A stretch of 64,000 nucleotides of DNA from Diphasiastrum complanatum (taxonomy: Eukaryota > Streptophyta > Lycopodiopsida > Lycopodiales > Lycopodiaceae): positions 1,278,587 through 1,342,586 of the forward strand of contig CM055100.1 of the NCBI GenBank assembly GCA_029204225.1. The letters run 5' to 3'. Below are positions 23,401-35,400 of the stretch, piece after piece. A program made the position numbers and the translations under genes. Positions within the stretch are counted from its first letter, which is position 1. The number at the start of each line of letters is the position of its first letter. A model generated the notes under the pieces. It saw only the letters and a list, made by a program, of their open reading frames with translations, was not told where the DNA came from and searched no databases.

Positions 23401-26400
23401 CTGGTTCTTTCCCTTCTTCTGATCACTTTGCTTCTTCCTGCATTCAAAGGCAAAATGCCCATACTTACCACAATAGTTGCAGTTGCCCTTCCTCTTGGGT
23501 GTAGATGAGGAATTGGTGCTTGACTCCTCTCCAACCTGTAACTTGGACACCTGCTGCTCCAAGCTTTGCTTTGAGTTCTTCTTTTTGTCTTTGCCTTTCT
23601 TAGAAAGTTTTGCTTCTTCTTAGAAGCAAATGCAAGCTCTGGATTATCTTCCCTTTCAGAAAGATTCTTCCCATCTCCTCCTGTAAAAGAAGACCACATA
23701 ACTCCCCAAAGGTTGGGAGTTTCTCCCTAGCAGAAAGGGACATCACATAATCTTGATATTTGAATGATAAGCTGTTCAAGACTATGGGAACAATACTCCT
23801 GTCACTTACTTTCTCTCCAACTGAAGCAAGCTGATTCATTAGGTCCTTGACCTTTGTAATATGATCACCAATTGTTGCACCTGCTTCCATCTTGAGAGTA
23901 TGTAACCTGTTTTGCAAATACACCAGCTTGGCTGAATCCATTGTTTCAAACATAGACTTTAGAATTGTCCAAGCATCAGCTGCATCCCTTGCATTGCAAA
24001 TGTGAGGAATAATATTGTCCTTGACAAAAAGATTGATTATCCTATGAGCTTTCTGTCTCCTGTTCATGTAGTCCTTCAATTCAGGATCAGATGTTGGTAC
24101 AGGTTCTGTACCTGTCATGACCTCCCAACAATTCTTATCCATCAAGATATTAGCTATCTTGAACTTCCACACTCTGTAGTTTGTGCCATCTAGTTTGCTA
24201 GATTCACCCAACAAACTCTCCCCAAGACTAGCCATGCTAAAATCTGTGCTTAAAAAGAAGCTCAACCTGAAAAAGATCAGAAAAGAACAACTTCCAGCAA
24301 CAAGGGTTTAACCCCAAACTAGGGTATGTAGCCACTTCAAGGCAACCCTTCAGCTCCTGCTTTTGTCTTTGCCACTTGGTGTGGCCTCACTAGCACAAGC
24401 ACTAGGCCCCACTGGAACAGAAACCAGAAGCCCTTACAGAAAGTGCGCCCTATCCAGAAAGACTCTCCAAAACTTAGCCAGATTTAGAAAGTTTTTGGAT
24501 CATCCCACTCCCCTTGCCAATAGCTCTCCAACAGTGCAAGACTCCACCTGATCTGACACCTGTAGATCAAATGCTCCCTCTTTCAGGATTCAGGTGCTTG
24601 TAGAAGATGAGAATCCTCTCAAGAATCTAAGCACTGAAGTTTCTCTCACTCACAGACTCACAGGCTAGACAACCTGCTCTGATACCATGAAGATTTACAA
24701 GACGTAGCTTTGGAGTATCTTAACTCAAATGCTAGATCAACTATGAAAGCTTGAGAAACTTGGCTATGGAAAATATCACACACAAGGAGAATTGCATGAG
24801 CATCTCACAAACTCAAAAGTCTCAAGAAGAAATGAATTGCTAGAGAGAGAGAGAGGAGGGTGTGGGTCCTCCAAATCCCTTGTGAGGCAAGCACCTCCTT
24901 TACATGCATGGAAAGTCTAGGTGTCAACCATAGGAGTGAGCTACTTGGCCAAGTGGGCCACTTGCACTAATTTACATAACTTACAAAAGGGGGTCTCATG
25001 CATTTAATTAAAACATGCCCCATGAGTTATGTACAACTTAACTAATGCTTAGCCAAAAGGGGTAAAATAGGCATTACTCTTCAACAAACCGCAGTGGCAA
25101 CTGGCGGACGCGATGGGACGGGATCCACCGGAATCTGAGCAGATGGGGGTGCGTGAGGCAGAACTGTCTGAGGGGGATGAGGGGCAAAGGGACTGGAGGA
25201 GGATGCACTCCCTCTCCTCGTGCTTGCCAGCCAAGCAGGCAGCAACTCTGGGTCAGCCACATAAGGAGCTGATCTAGAGCTAAGCTATGAAAGCATCACA
25301 TAAGCAAGACTTAAGCTATGAAAGCAGCACATAAGCAAGACTTAGCCCTAGAAAGCAGGAAAGAGCGAGATAAGGAGACTAAAGAGAGAGATCAATATCA
25401 TCAGCTAAATAACAAATGACATAGTTTTCCTACTTATAGCCAAGAGGAAGCCCTAAAAGGAAGCTTCCGGTGGCTAGGGCCCAACTGGGAGGGATAATAG
25501 TGCGCCCTCCAAGACGGCCCCCACTCTCCAGTAATATGTCCAAATGGCCTAATAATGAATAATAAGGCCAAAGGCCAACCATATAGTCTAAGTGTCACTA
25601 ATGAATAAAAAGGGCCCAAGGCCTGCTTATGCATAAAGTAAAGTAAATGTAAATGGACGTGGCGAATGTAGTGAGCCAAGTCCATAACTCTCCCCGACAC
25701 AAAAAAAAGACCCAACTGCCGAAAAGAAACTGGATCAAACGACAGCAAGCCCTGGTGCATCAACAACTAGAGCAGCATCTGATGTATAGGAATCAATGAG
25801 TGTAGCAAGAGCACGATCCTGATCCACAATTGATGGTGTACGATAAAAGACATCATTAGGCTCCCATGTGGCATCCTCAACAGGACGACCATCCAATTGG
25901 ACCAAAAACTGAATCTACCGACAACATCGACTATGGTGAAGGCGAACCTGGTGAATGGCAGCTGGTAAGAAAGGGAACAGCTTAAGATCAACATCATGGC
26001 GATGAAGGGAACACCTCGGCCGCGTCATTTGAAACCAAGCAATATGGAACAACCAGGAATGCCAAGGAACTAGAAGAAGATCAAGCAGCAACCAGGAATG
26101 CCAAGGTATCCGTAATGCCCAAGATAGTAAAGGATCAGCCCAAAAGATAGGGACATCAGACCAAAGTATCCAAAAAGCCCGAGAAGGTAGAACTGCATCA
26201 GCAACGGGAAGCCAATAAGGAAACTGGAAAAGAGATGGACACTCATCGCGAATAGCCGCATCATACACGTAACCATCAACCATATGTGCAAACTCAGTGA
26301 TAGGTGCCCCAAGAAAAGATAGCAGCATCGGAAAACCAGCACCAAGGAGTAGGAACATAAGCAGGATGACAGGCACGCTGTAATAGCATGGAAAAACAAG

Positions 26401-29400
26401 CGATATGGCAGGAAACATGGAGCATAAAGAGATCATCCTGACAAAGGATAGCTAAAATGGAGAAATGTGCACCAGCATGGTCAAAAGCCCAAGGTATCCA
26501 TAAGGCCCATGAATGAGAAGTAGCAATGGCACACGGTACCTTCAAGGCCCCTATCACGAGAAGAGCAGCATGCCAAAAGCTCCAGAACGTCCAAGAAATC
26601 AATGCATCATCTAAAACGACATGATGCATAAAAACAACAACAACAAATCTAGAAATAGTAGAGGCCCCAACTGAAAAACTGTAGCCAAAAAACTCATCTA
26701 GAAAGACCTCATATGGACATACCAATCCACCATAGGATACGCCAAAAATGGATGGAGAATCGGATGACCCATCGGAACTGGCCGCAAGTGTAATCCCAAA
26801 GTACACACCAAGCGCACAAGTGAGGAATAGAAGAAATGCACTGGAATGAGGAACAGGATCCCCAACATCAATAGCAAGCATCGGATCAATATCCACGTGT
26901 AGCTGGGAATGAGTTTCAAAGCACATATGAGCAATACTGAAGTATATGGCGGCAACATCTCGAAAAACTATCCAAGAGAGGAGAAGGAACTCTCTCAAGG
27001 TACTCTGATGGTCTCAAAAAACTAGAACAAAGTGGCAACTCAGCATCGAAGACCAAGCGATATGGAGCAACCTGAAATGACGGGGAATCTGAAGGTCACC
27101 TGGACAAACAATAGCTGGAACGGAGGCAATAACCCAAGCCATCAGGATATGCCAAGCCTGACAATGAGCAACAATCCAATAGAGAGCCACATGCATAATC
27201 ATAGAGATATCCGCACCATAGGCGATCAGTAATATGGAAAAACCAGCACCAATCAACAGGTCCAAATGGAAACCAAGCTATACGTAATAACCAGGAATGC
27301 CATGTATCCATAGCATCGACATGGACCGCAACAAACCTATACGTAGAAACACAAGGAGACTGAAGGATGCCCATATACTCATCTAGGAAGATTCCAGCAT
27401 ATAAATACCCTAGATAAGTAATAGTGACCATCTGGCAAATATCCTCGGACGGAAAATGTGTAACGGTAAGGGCCAAAGGCGCATAAATCATGTAAGGAAT
27501 CGTAGAAATATCATGAGGCAGTTTTCAAACCTCAAGCATAGATGCGAAAGAAGATACAACCTGATCACCAATAGCAAGGGAACCATCAAACGTGGACCCG
27601 TGAAGAACCCCATAGAAATCAGCAGGAACATCGGCCATAACGGACTCAAGAGATGGAGATATAGAGACCAATGGAGAAGATACTGCACCAACCACCGAAC
27701 CAGGAGGGCTATCTGAGGTATGCGCAAAAGCCATAGTAGAAATACCACCAAGGTATATGGCCTGAATATCAATGAAACTAGGAATGACCACTGAATACAA
27801 TATCTGTGAATCAAGGCATATAGGCACAAGGCACACAACAATAACCTGTAAATCCGGAGCAGCATCAACCTGAGGAAGAGGACCCACGGATGGTGAAAGT
27901 GAAGCAGCAACTGATGTACTCTGAATGGAAAGAAGAGCTGCATCTTGAGCCTTTGGCAGGCTACGCATAAACTTCTTCCCGGTAACCAACTGATAGTCAC
28001 CCTGGGAATCAATACCAGCAAGTGAATGATGCTGACCAGCATGAGTAAAGGAAAGTGTCTGCTGAGAGAGATCCACAGCAACAGTACCAAGTGAAGAGAA
28101 CCAGTCTGCACCAAAAATAATGTCATAGTGCTTCAGAGAAATGATGTAGAAATCCGCCTGACCAGAAAAATCACCAATGCGATAATCCAAGCCCTGAATC
28201 ATCTGAGAACTGGGCAAAGAATGGGAACGAGCAACCTCAACACTGAGAGGCTGGGAAGCAGGAACAGGTGTAGCACGAATCCTGGTGGAAATGTAACTGC
28301 TAATAAATGAATGTTTACTGCCTGTATCTAGAATAATATGATCTACATATGGAACAACATACGTAGGCATAATAACAGAAGCATCAACTGATAAGTTCTA
28401 GCCTAAATATGCCTCTAGAAGAACCGCATACTCATCTAGACGGGTATCAACAAAATCAGCTGGTGAGTATACAATAGGACCATCATGAAATGTATAATCG
28501 TATGCCATATGGAGATCTACTGGAGTAGCCAAAGCATCCGAAACCGTAGACCCATGAATAATATCGAAATAAGAAGCATAGGCGACAACATCTATAGCAT
28601 GGCGCTCAGGAACATGAGTAGCATCAAAGTACTCAACAACAATATCAAAGCATGCAACGACATCATCAATAGTATCATAGCATGCTATATCAATATCAAG
28701 GACCATCTCAGCCGCAACCTGTGTATGTGAATCAGCATCAGTAGGAACCTGTATATGTGACTTTGACTCAATCAGGCAACTCGCTCAAACTGTGTGATAT
28801 AGAATCATGCTCATGTGTATCGCTAGCAATGTGTGAATCAACCTCACGTGAATCGCTAGAAATGTGTGACTCTATCTCTATTTGTCCTGCACAAGAAAAT
28901 GGAACCTCGCATATGGAAGAATGCTCACGAGAGGAATCGAAAGGAGTAGAACTCTCAAGACCTATAATACCACTCGTGAGAGCGAGAGGAGGAACAAATA
29001 CATAATTATCATCGGAAAATATAAGAAGGCGAAGTACATGTAGAAAGTCATGCCACTCAGAGATAGGCGAATGAGAATGGACATAGTCAAACCACTTCGA
29101 CCTAGCAGAACCCTTTAAGAAAAAAATTGCATCAAGAATCTTATCAGGACCTAGACAAGTTGGCCGAGAAGTATCAAAGTAATATTGAAGACGTGTGAGC
29201 CATTTGTCGAACATATGTTCAGATGGTATATCACTGTCAAAAACAAAAAGATAATCTAAAGGGGATAGAGACCAAAAATCAGAAGTCATGATAAAAAATA
29301 AAATTAAAAGTAACGGAAAAGAAATACGTAACCCGATGATCCAAATAATCTGGATGTTTTTTTTTTTTTTAATGGAGCATAGAATACAAAGAAAAAGTGA

Positions 29401-32400
29401 AAAATGAAATCGACGATGAAAATGAATTATGGAATCGAAACGCAAATGTAATGGAAACTAATAACAAATAACGAAAGACAAAATGCGATGGAAAACACAA
29501 ACTACATAATGGAATGGAAATAACAAAACAACAACCACAGGCAAAAAGTTAAGCCAGGCAAGATGCTAATCAAGTGGACGAACTGAAGGAGAGGACATAA
29601 GTCGTCACAACAGGTACGCCAATGAAAAGACGTGACAAAGCCTGCTAAAGAAGAAAAAAAGAGGGAAATGACAAATAGTGTCAGTAGTACCTCGCAACTG
29701 CAATCAAAAGCGTGCTGAAAACGGTAGTAAAAATACTGGGCAGCCACTAAATAGAGATAAGATGGGCTTGCAAAAGCAACCAAATAGTGAGAGAAAGAAG
29801 TAGCAAGTAGCCACGTAAGGAAGGTGAGTGCCAAAAAGAGAGGGTTAGGCAGCCAACAAGCAAAGCTGGAAAATCAGTAGAGAGAAGGTGGAGACAATGC
29901 AAGGAGGGGTGGGCTGGGAAAGAGTACAAATAGGTTGAGTTGTGGACAGCAAGCCACAACTAAAGTAGGGTGTTGGAAGTAGGTGATGGTGGGCTAGAAA
30001 ATGGGCAGTAGGCGTGCGCGAGGTCCTGCAGGTCTCTCTCTTCCCCTTCTGGTTTTTAGTACACAGCAATGGCAAAAGAGAGAAACTGACTGCCTTCCAA
30101 AAAATCAATCCAGCGCACTGAAGATTCCACGACTGCTCACAGCCTCTTACTGGCTGATTGGCATTCCTAGGGCGCCCCACAACTACGGCTTTATAACATC
30201 CGAATCCATCCAATATGGAGAGAAAACAACACTTCTTCGCTTCTAAACCCTAGGCCAGGGTTTTCCTTGCAAGTTTTGATCTTGGCTGGCTGTCAACAGC
30301 TCTCTGATGGACCAATTCAGCTGCTCTGAGGTCGCCCTACTGTAAGTTGTCCATAGCTTCAAACCGTTCTCAAAATAGTGATGAATTGATTGTGCACTAG
30401 CTGTATGATCTTCTAGGTTAGAAGACTCATCTTCTTCGAACACGACATCCCTGCTCATAATCACCTTCTTACTGGAAAGATTATAAAGGTGATATGCCTT
30501 CTCTTCCTCATTGTAACCAAGGAATAAACACTTGATTGCCTTTGAATCAAGTTTTTGACGATGATCTTTCGGAACATGAGCATATGCAATACAACCAAAA
30601 ACTCGTAGATGATCCGCTATAGGTTTTATACCTATGAAAGCTTCTTCTGGAGTTCGTTAAGTAAATAAACTGTTGTACAAACTACTTCGCCCCACAAATG
30701 ATTCTTGAGGTTCTTACCTCGTAGCATGCTTCGAGCACTCTCCACAATGGACCTGTTCTTTCTCTCGGCTACTCCATTATGCTGTGGTGTATCAGTCGAA
30801 GCAATTTGTCTCTTGATTCCATGTTCTTTGCAGAATTCCTAGAATTCTGTAGATATGTACTCACCTCCCTTATCTGAACGTAGAATCTTTATTTGCTTTC
30901 CTGTTTGCTTCTCAACAAGTGATTTGAATCAAGTAAAGAACTTAAAAGCTTGACTTTTATACTTAAGCAAGTATATCCATACTTTCCTGGAAAAATCATC
31001 CACAAATACCATGAAGTAGGATGCTCCCCCCATAGATTCAGTCTGCATGGGACCACATAAGTCTGTATGAACAAGCTCCAAGATCTCCTTGGCTCTATAT
31101 GCTCCATCCTTAGGAAACTGCATATGATGATGCTTGCCCATAACACATCCTTCACAGATTTTTTCCGAAGATACAATATTAGGTAATCCTATTACCATAT
31201 TATTGTCTTTTAGAACCTGTAAGCTTTTATAGTTCAGATGTCCAAACCTTTCATGCCACATCCTGCTCTCCATGCTATCACAAACCTGTGCCTGCAAACC
31301 AATCGGGAACGAACACGTGTGTGTTGACCGTTGACCACATGTGTGAAAATTCACTATAAAAGGCACGAGATCCGATTAATTTTTTGCTTTTTTCTTTTTC
31401 GAATTTCATGGCATATCGCTCTTGTGCACGCACTGATGATCCGATGTAGATGCATCAAGTTTGTAAAGTCGACCTTCCAAAGATCCTTTGACCAGAACTT
31501 TGTAACCTTTGTTTTTGTCTTTGATAAGACACTTCTGATCATCAAACTCAACTTTCATATTCTGCTTAGCGAATGCTGAAACTGAAAGTAAATTCTTCTT
31601 TAAACCTGGAACATAAAGAACATTTTTAATTTCTCCTATATTTCTTGAAGGTAAATGTACTCTCACTATACCTCGACCTTTGATGTCGTAAGAAGAATTG
31701 TCTCCAAGCTTGACATGTGCATTTACACCACTGTCATCAAACTGTGTAAACCACTCACGATGTGGTGTCATATGTTGCGTTGCTCCAGAATCAATGTACC
31801 AACAGTCTTTAGAGGAGGAGTTGCGATGGAGGTGAGGGGGGGCGAAGGAGGGTGAGGGAATGGGGTGAGGGGGATGAGGTGGAGATGGGGAGCCAGGGCT
31901 CCCCCCGGTTTTGCGTCCAATGGAGGCTGGAGAGATGGCAAGGACGGTGGGTTGGAGTGGTACACCATCTCCAAAGAGAGAGAGAGGAGAAGAAGAATGA
32001 CTACTCTCTATGATCAACTACTGAACTTGATTGAATTATATAGTGAACCGATCTACTGATCTATTTATAGTTGTTGATGACACAGCCGTAACGGAATGCG
32101 TCGTTAGAGCTTTGGAATTGGACCCGAAATGTAGTGGATAAGACTCCACTATCAAATCTGTTGAAGTCGTTATATGGAAGCCTCGAATAATTGTTTAGGT
32201 CTATTCAACATTGTGTCGACAATGTGTATTGTTGTAGATGGTCTCGAATCCTTCGACATTGTCTCGACAATGTGAGTAAAACTGCAGAGTAGTTCCACAT
32301 TACGAGAATGATTGAAGGAATGAAATCCAACACTCTATGCATATAAATGATCAGTCTTAATATGGCCTTTATTTGGATGGGGGTACAACAAATTCAGCAA

Positions 32401-35400
32401 AGATGATTAGATATGGGATCGAGGGTTTATCATAAATCATGCGTGATAACATGGATGTTTGAAGATGTGAAAATCTGTCCCAATTCGAAATCATAAGCCT
32501 TGTATAGAGTACCTCTGATGTGTACGAGTAATAGGTGTATCCAAGGTGTCAAAAAGGTGTCACTCTATGATGTCCCGTGTATGTCGCTTGAAACAGAGTT
32601 GCTCTAGCTGACCAAGGAGGATTGGCCTTTCTTTAGTCGAGAAGTGGCTGCTGGTCTCATGCTGAATATAATGCCACAAAGAGGATGGAGCATGATGTAG
32701 GGGAGTAGAGGTGTAGGAGAGTGCCCAACTAGGTGGAGGATAGAATTCCTTGAGAAAGGGAGCCTAGTGATATTAAACATGAACTATGGTTCTCATGGAG
32801 GTGGCCAATATATTATGGCATAATCCTAATCTGTCATAACATAAGTCTTATATTCAACCTGAATTTTAAACTGTGTTTTTTCAAATCGACTCATTTAGCA
32901 AAAATTGTGGCAGTCCCCATTTTTTACTGAAACTTTTTGTCAGCCAAGATCTTAGCAATGATTATGTTGGTAAAGTGCCAGGCATTAAGTTTGCTCGTTC
33001 GCATAATTTCTTGGAGCATAATGTTTCTTGCCCACTCTTCAGTCCATAGTTTTGAGTAGGACACTCTTGCAGCTTTTACCTGACATGATCATGAAAAAAG
33101 CTCTTTCTCTGATTGGTCCGTTAATTATATGTACTTACACAATATTCATGCACATAAAATTTAACCAGTGATTGAATACAAGAAAGTCTCCATGACGTCA
33201 ACAATTTAATTATGGTGGTTAATTTTTGGATATTACATCAGCCGCGGTAGCTGACAAATAATTGCAATGTTTTTTTATGTCTTCCATCTTTTGAGAGAGA
33301 AACCATCAATAGTGATCAAAGAATGCGATTCTTTGAATCCCGACATGTCATTTGTATGAAATTTTAGTACTATCTTAGTCCCTTGTCCGAAAATCTCCTT
33401 ATATTCCAATCCCTACCATTCGTGTTAAATTTTTGCAAGTCACCTTAATTCCTATCTAGAACATAGATACGAGTTTGGGGGATTTTTGAGATCCCACGTT
33501 TTGTGCTGTATGTTTGTGATGTGCTGATTAATCTATTATTTATTTTTCGATTTTAATTGTTAAAAAATTTAAAAAAATGATTCATGTGAGCTTTTTTCGG
33601 ATGGCTGGGAACTATATGGTCATGTGAGCACCAAGGATTTTTGTAAGGTTTTTCTTTCTTGCATGAACTTCTAATCAATGATGTCTTGAAGTTACTTTGT
33701 AGCATCAATCATTTGCAGTTTCCAAATGTCATTTGTCTTCTACAGTGACTTGTAGTCAATATCCCTTGTAGTTGTTCTTCTAATGTGCTGTTTGTTTTAT
33801 AAAAGCAGGTCTTAGTTTCAAGGAGTTTTCCAGCATATCAGTGCTTAAACCAGAACTAGCATCCTTAAAGCTGCTAAAGCAGCAAAGTCTTGTTGGAAAA
33901 CGAACTAATCCAAACTTGAAGTATTCTTCGGCCATTTATGCAGATTACAAGTAAGGCAATTAGCATAGTAAAAGAGACCCTTGGCTATTAAATTGGATGC
34001 GTAGAGATCATCATATGCTATTTCTTATCTTTTCGACAAGCTGAGCACTATTTGAGAACTTACTGTTTAGAAGATGTAAATTGATTAACTTCTCATCAAA
34101 AGTAGCCGTAACTTTTTAACCCCTTTCCAGTTACGAATGAAGCCACAATTGATCTAGAGCTAAGCTATGAATGCATCACATAAGCAAGACTTAACCCTAG
34201 CTAAGCTATGAAAGCATCACATTAGCAAGACTTAACCCTAGAAAGCAGGAAAGAGAGAGATTAAGGAGACTAAAGAGAGAGATCAATATCATCAGCTGAG
34301 TAACAAATGACACAGATTCCCTACTTATAGCCTAAAGGAAGCCCTAAAAAAGAAGCTTCCAGTGGCAAGGGCCCAACTGGGAGGGATAATAGTGTGCCCT
34401 CCAAGCCCCCACTCTCCAGTAATATGTCCAAATGTCCAAATAATGAATAATAAGGCCCAAGGCCAACCATATAGTCTAAGTGTCAATAATGAATAAAAAA
34501 GGGCCCAAGGCCTGCTTATGCATAAAGTAAAGTAAATGTAAACGGACGTGGCGAACATAATCAGCCCAGTCCATAACTCTCCCCGACACAAAAAAAGACC
34601 CAACTGCCGAAAAGAAACTGGATCAAACAGCAGCAAGCCCTGGTGCATCAACAACTGGAGCAGCATCTGATGTAGAGGAATCAACAAGTGCAGCAAGAGC
34701 ACGATCTTGATCCACAAGTGATGGTATATGATAAAAGACATCAATAGGCTCCCGTGTGGCCTCCTCAACAAGACGACCATCCAACTGGACCAAAAACTGA
34801 ATTTGTCGGCAGCGTCAACTATGGTGAAGGCGAACCTGGTGAATGGCAGCTGGTAAGAAAGGGAACAGCTCAAGATCAACATCATGGCGACGAAGGGAAC
34901 ATCTCGGCCACGTCATCTGAAACCAAGCAATATGGAACAACCAGGAATGCCAAGAAACCAGAAGATGATCAAGCAGGAATGCCAAGGTATCCGTAATGCC
35001 CAAGATAGTAAAGGATCAGCCCAAAAGATAGGGACATCATACCAAGGTATCCAAAAAGCCCTAGAAGGTAGAACTGCATCAGCAATGGGAAGCCAATAAG
35101 GAAACTGGAAAAGAGATGGACACTCATCGCGAATAGCTGCATCATACACGTAACCATCAAACATATGTGCAAACTCAGTGATATAGGTGCCCCAAGAAAA
35201 GATAGCAGCATGGAAGACCAGCACCAAGGAGTAGGAACATAAGCAGGATGACAGGCACGCTGTAATAGCATGGAAAAGCAAGCGATATGCCAGGAAACAT
35301 AGAGCATAAAGTGATCATCCTGACAAAGGATAGCTAAAAATGTGCACCAGCATGGTCAAAAGCCCAAGGTATCCATAAGGCCCATGAATGAGAAGTAGCA

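Larger units (their letters stand above)
20561..25086 (-). mobile_element. Ty1/copia element with internal RT deletion
   Basis: Minus-strand element with LTRs 20561-20957 and 24688-25086, primer-binding site complement GCTCTGATACCA at 24676-24687, and a G-rich polypurine tract (minus TATGGGGGAG) next to the left LTR. By eye the LTRs differ by about six substitutions and a 2-bp indel in 397 bp, roughly 1.5%, so it is older than the element at 1-6389. Flanks share AACC (20557-20560 and 25087-25090), a possible target duplication. It is non-autonomous: several frameshifts, at least two stops and most of the reverse transcriptase missing. Confidence 0.92.
25270..29445 (-). mobile_element. Ty3/gypsy-like element, gag and protease without a recognisable RT core
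   Basis: Minus-strand element with a 3' LTR (25270-25699, ends TGATCTAGAGC / CTCCCCGACA), a polypurine-type tract, a short integrase C-terminal tail (25735-26000), 1.5 kb of unrecognised repeat-like sequence, a retropepsin (27525-28370) and gag (28768-29289). RT, RNase H and the integrase core, normally about 3 kb, are not detectable. No 5' LTR was found, so the right end is truncated. Its first 1975 bp recur at 34150-36133. Confidence 0.75.

Noticed and set aside
26294-26998. 234-codon hydrophobic ORF as a membrane-protein gene
   Set aside because: It is inside the core of a gypsy-like element, has no start context or family match, and its repeats explain the composition. It is kept only as a question for consensus analysis.
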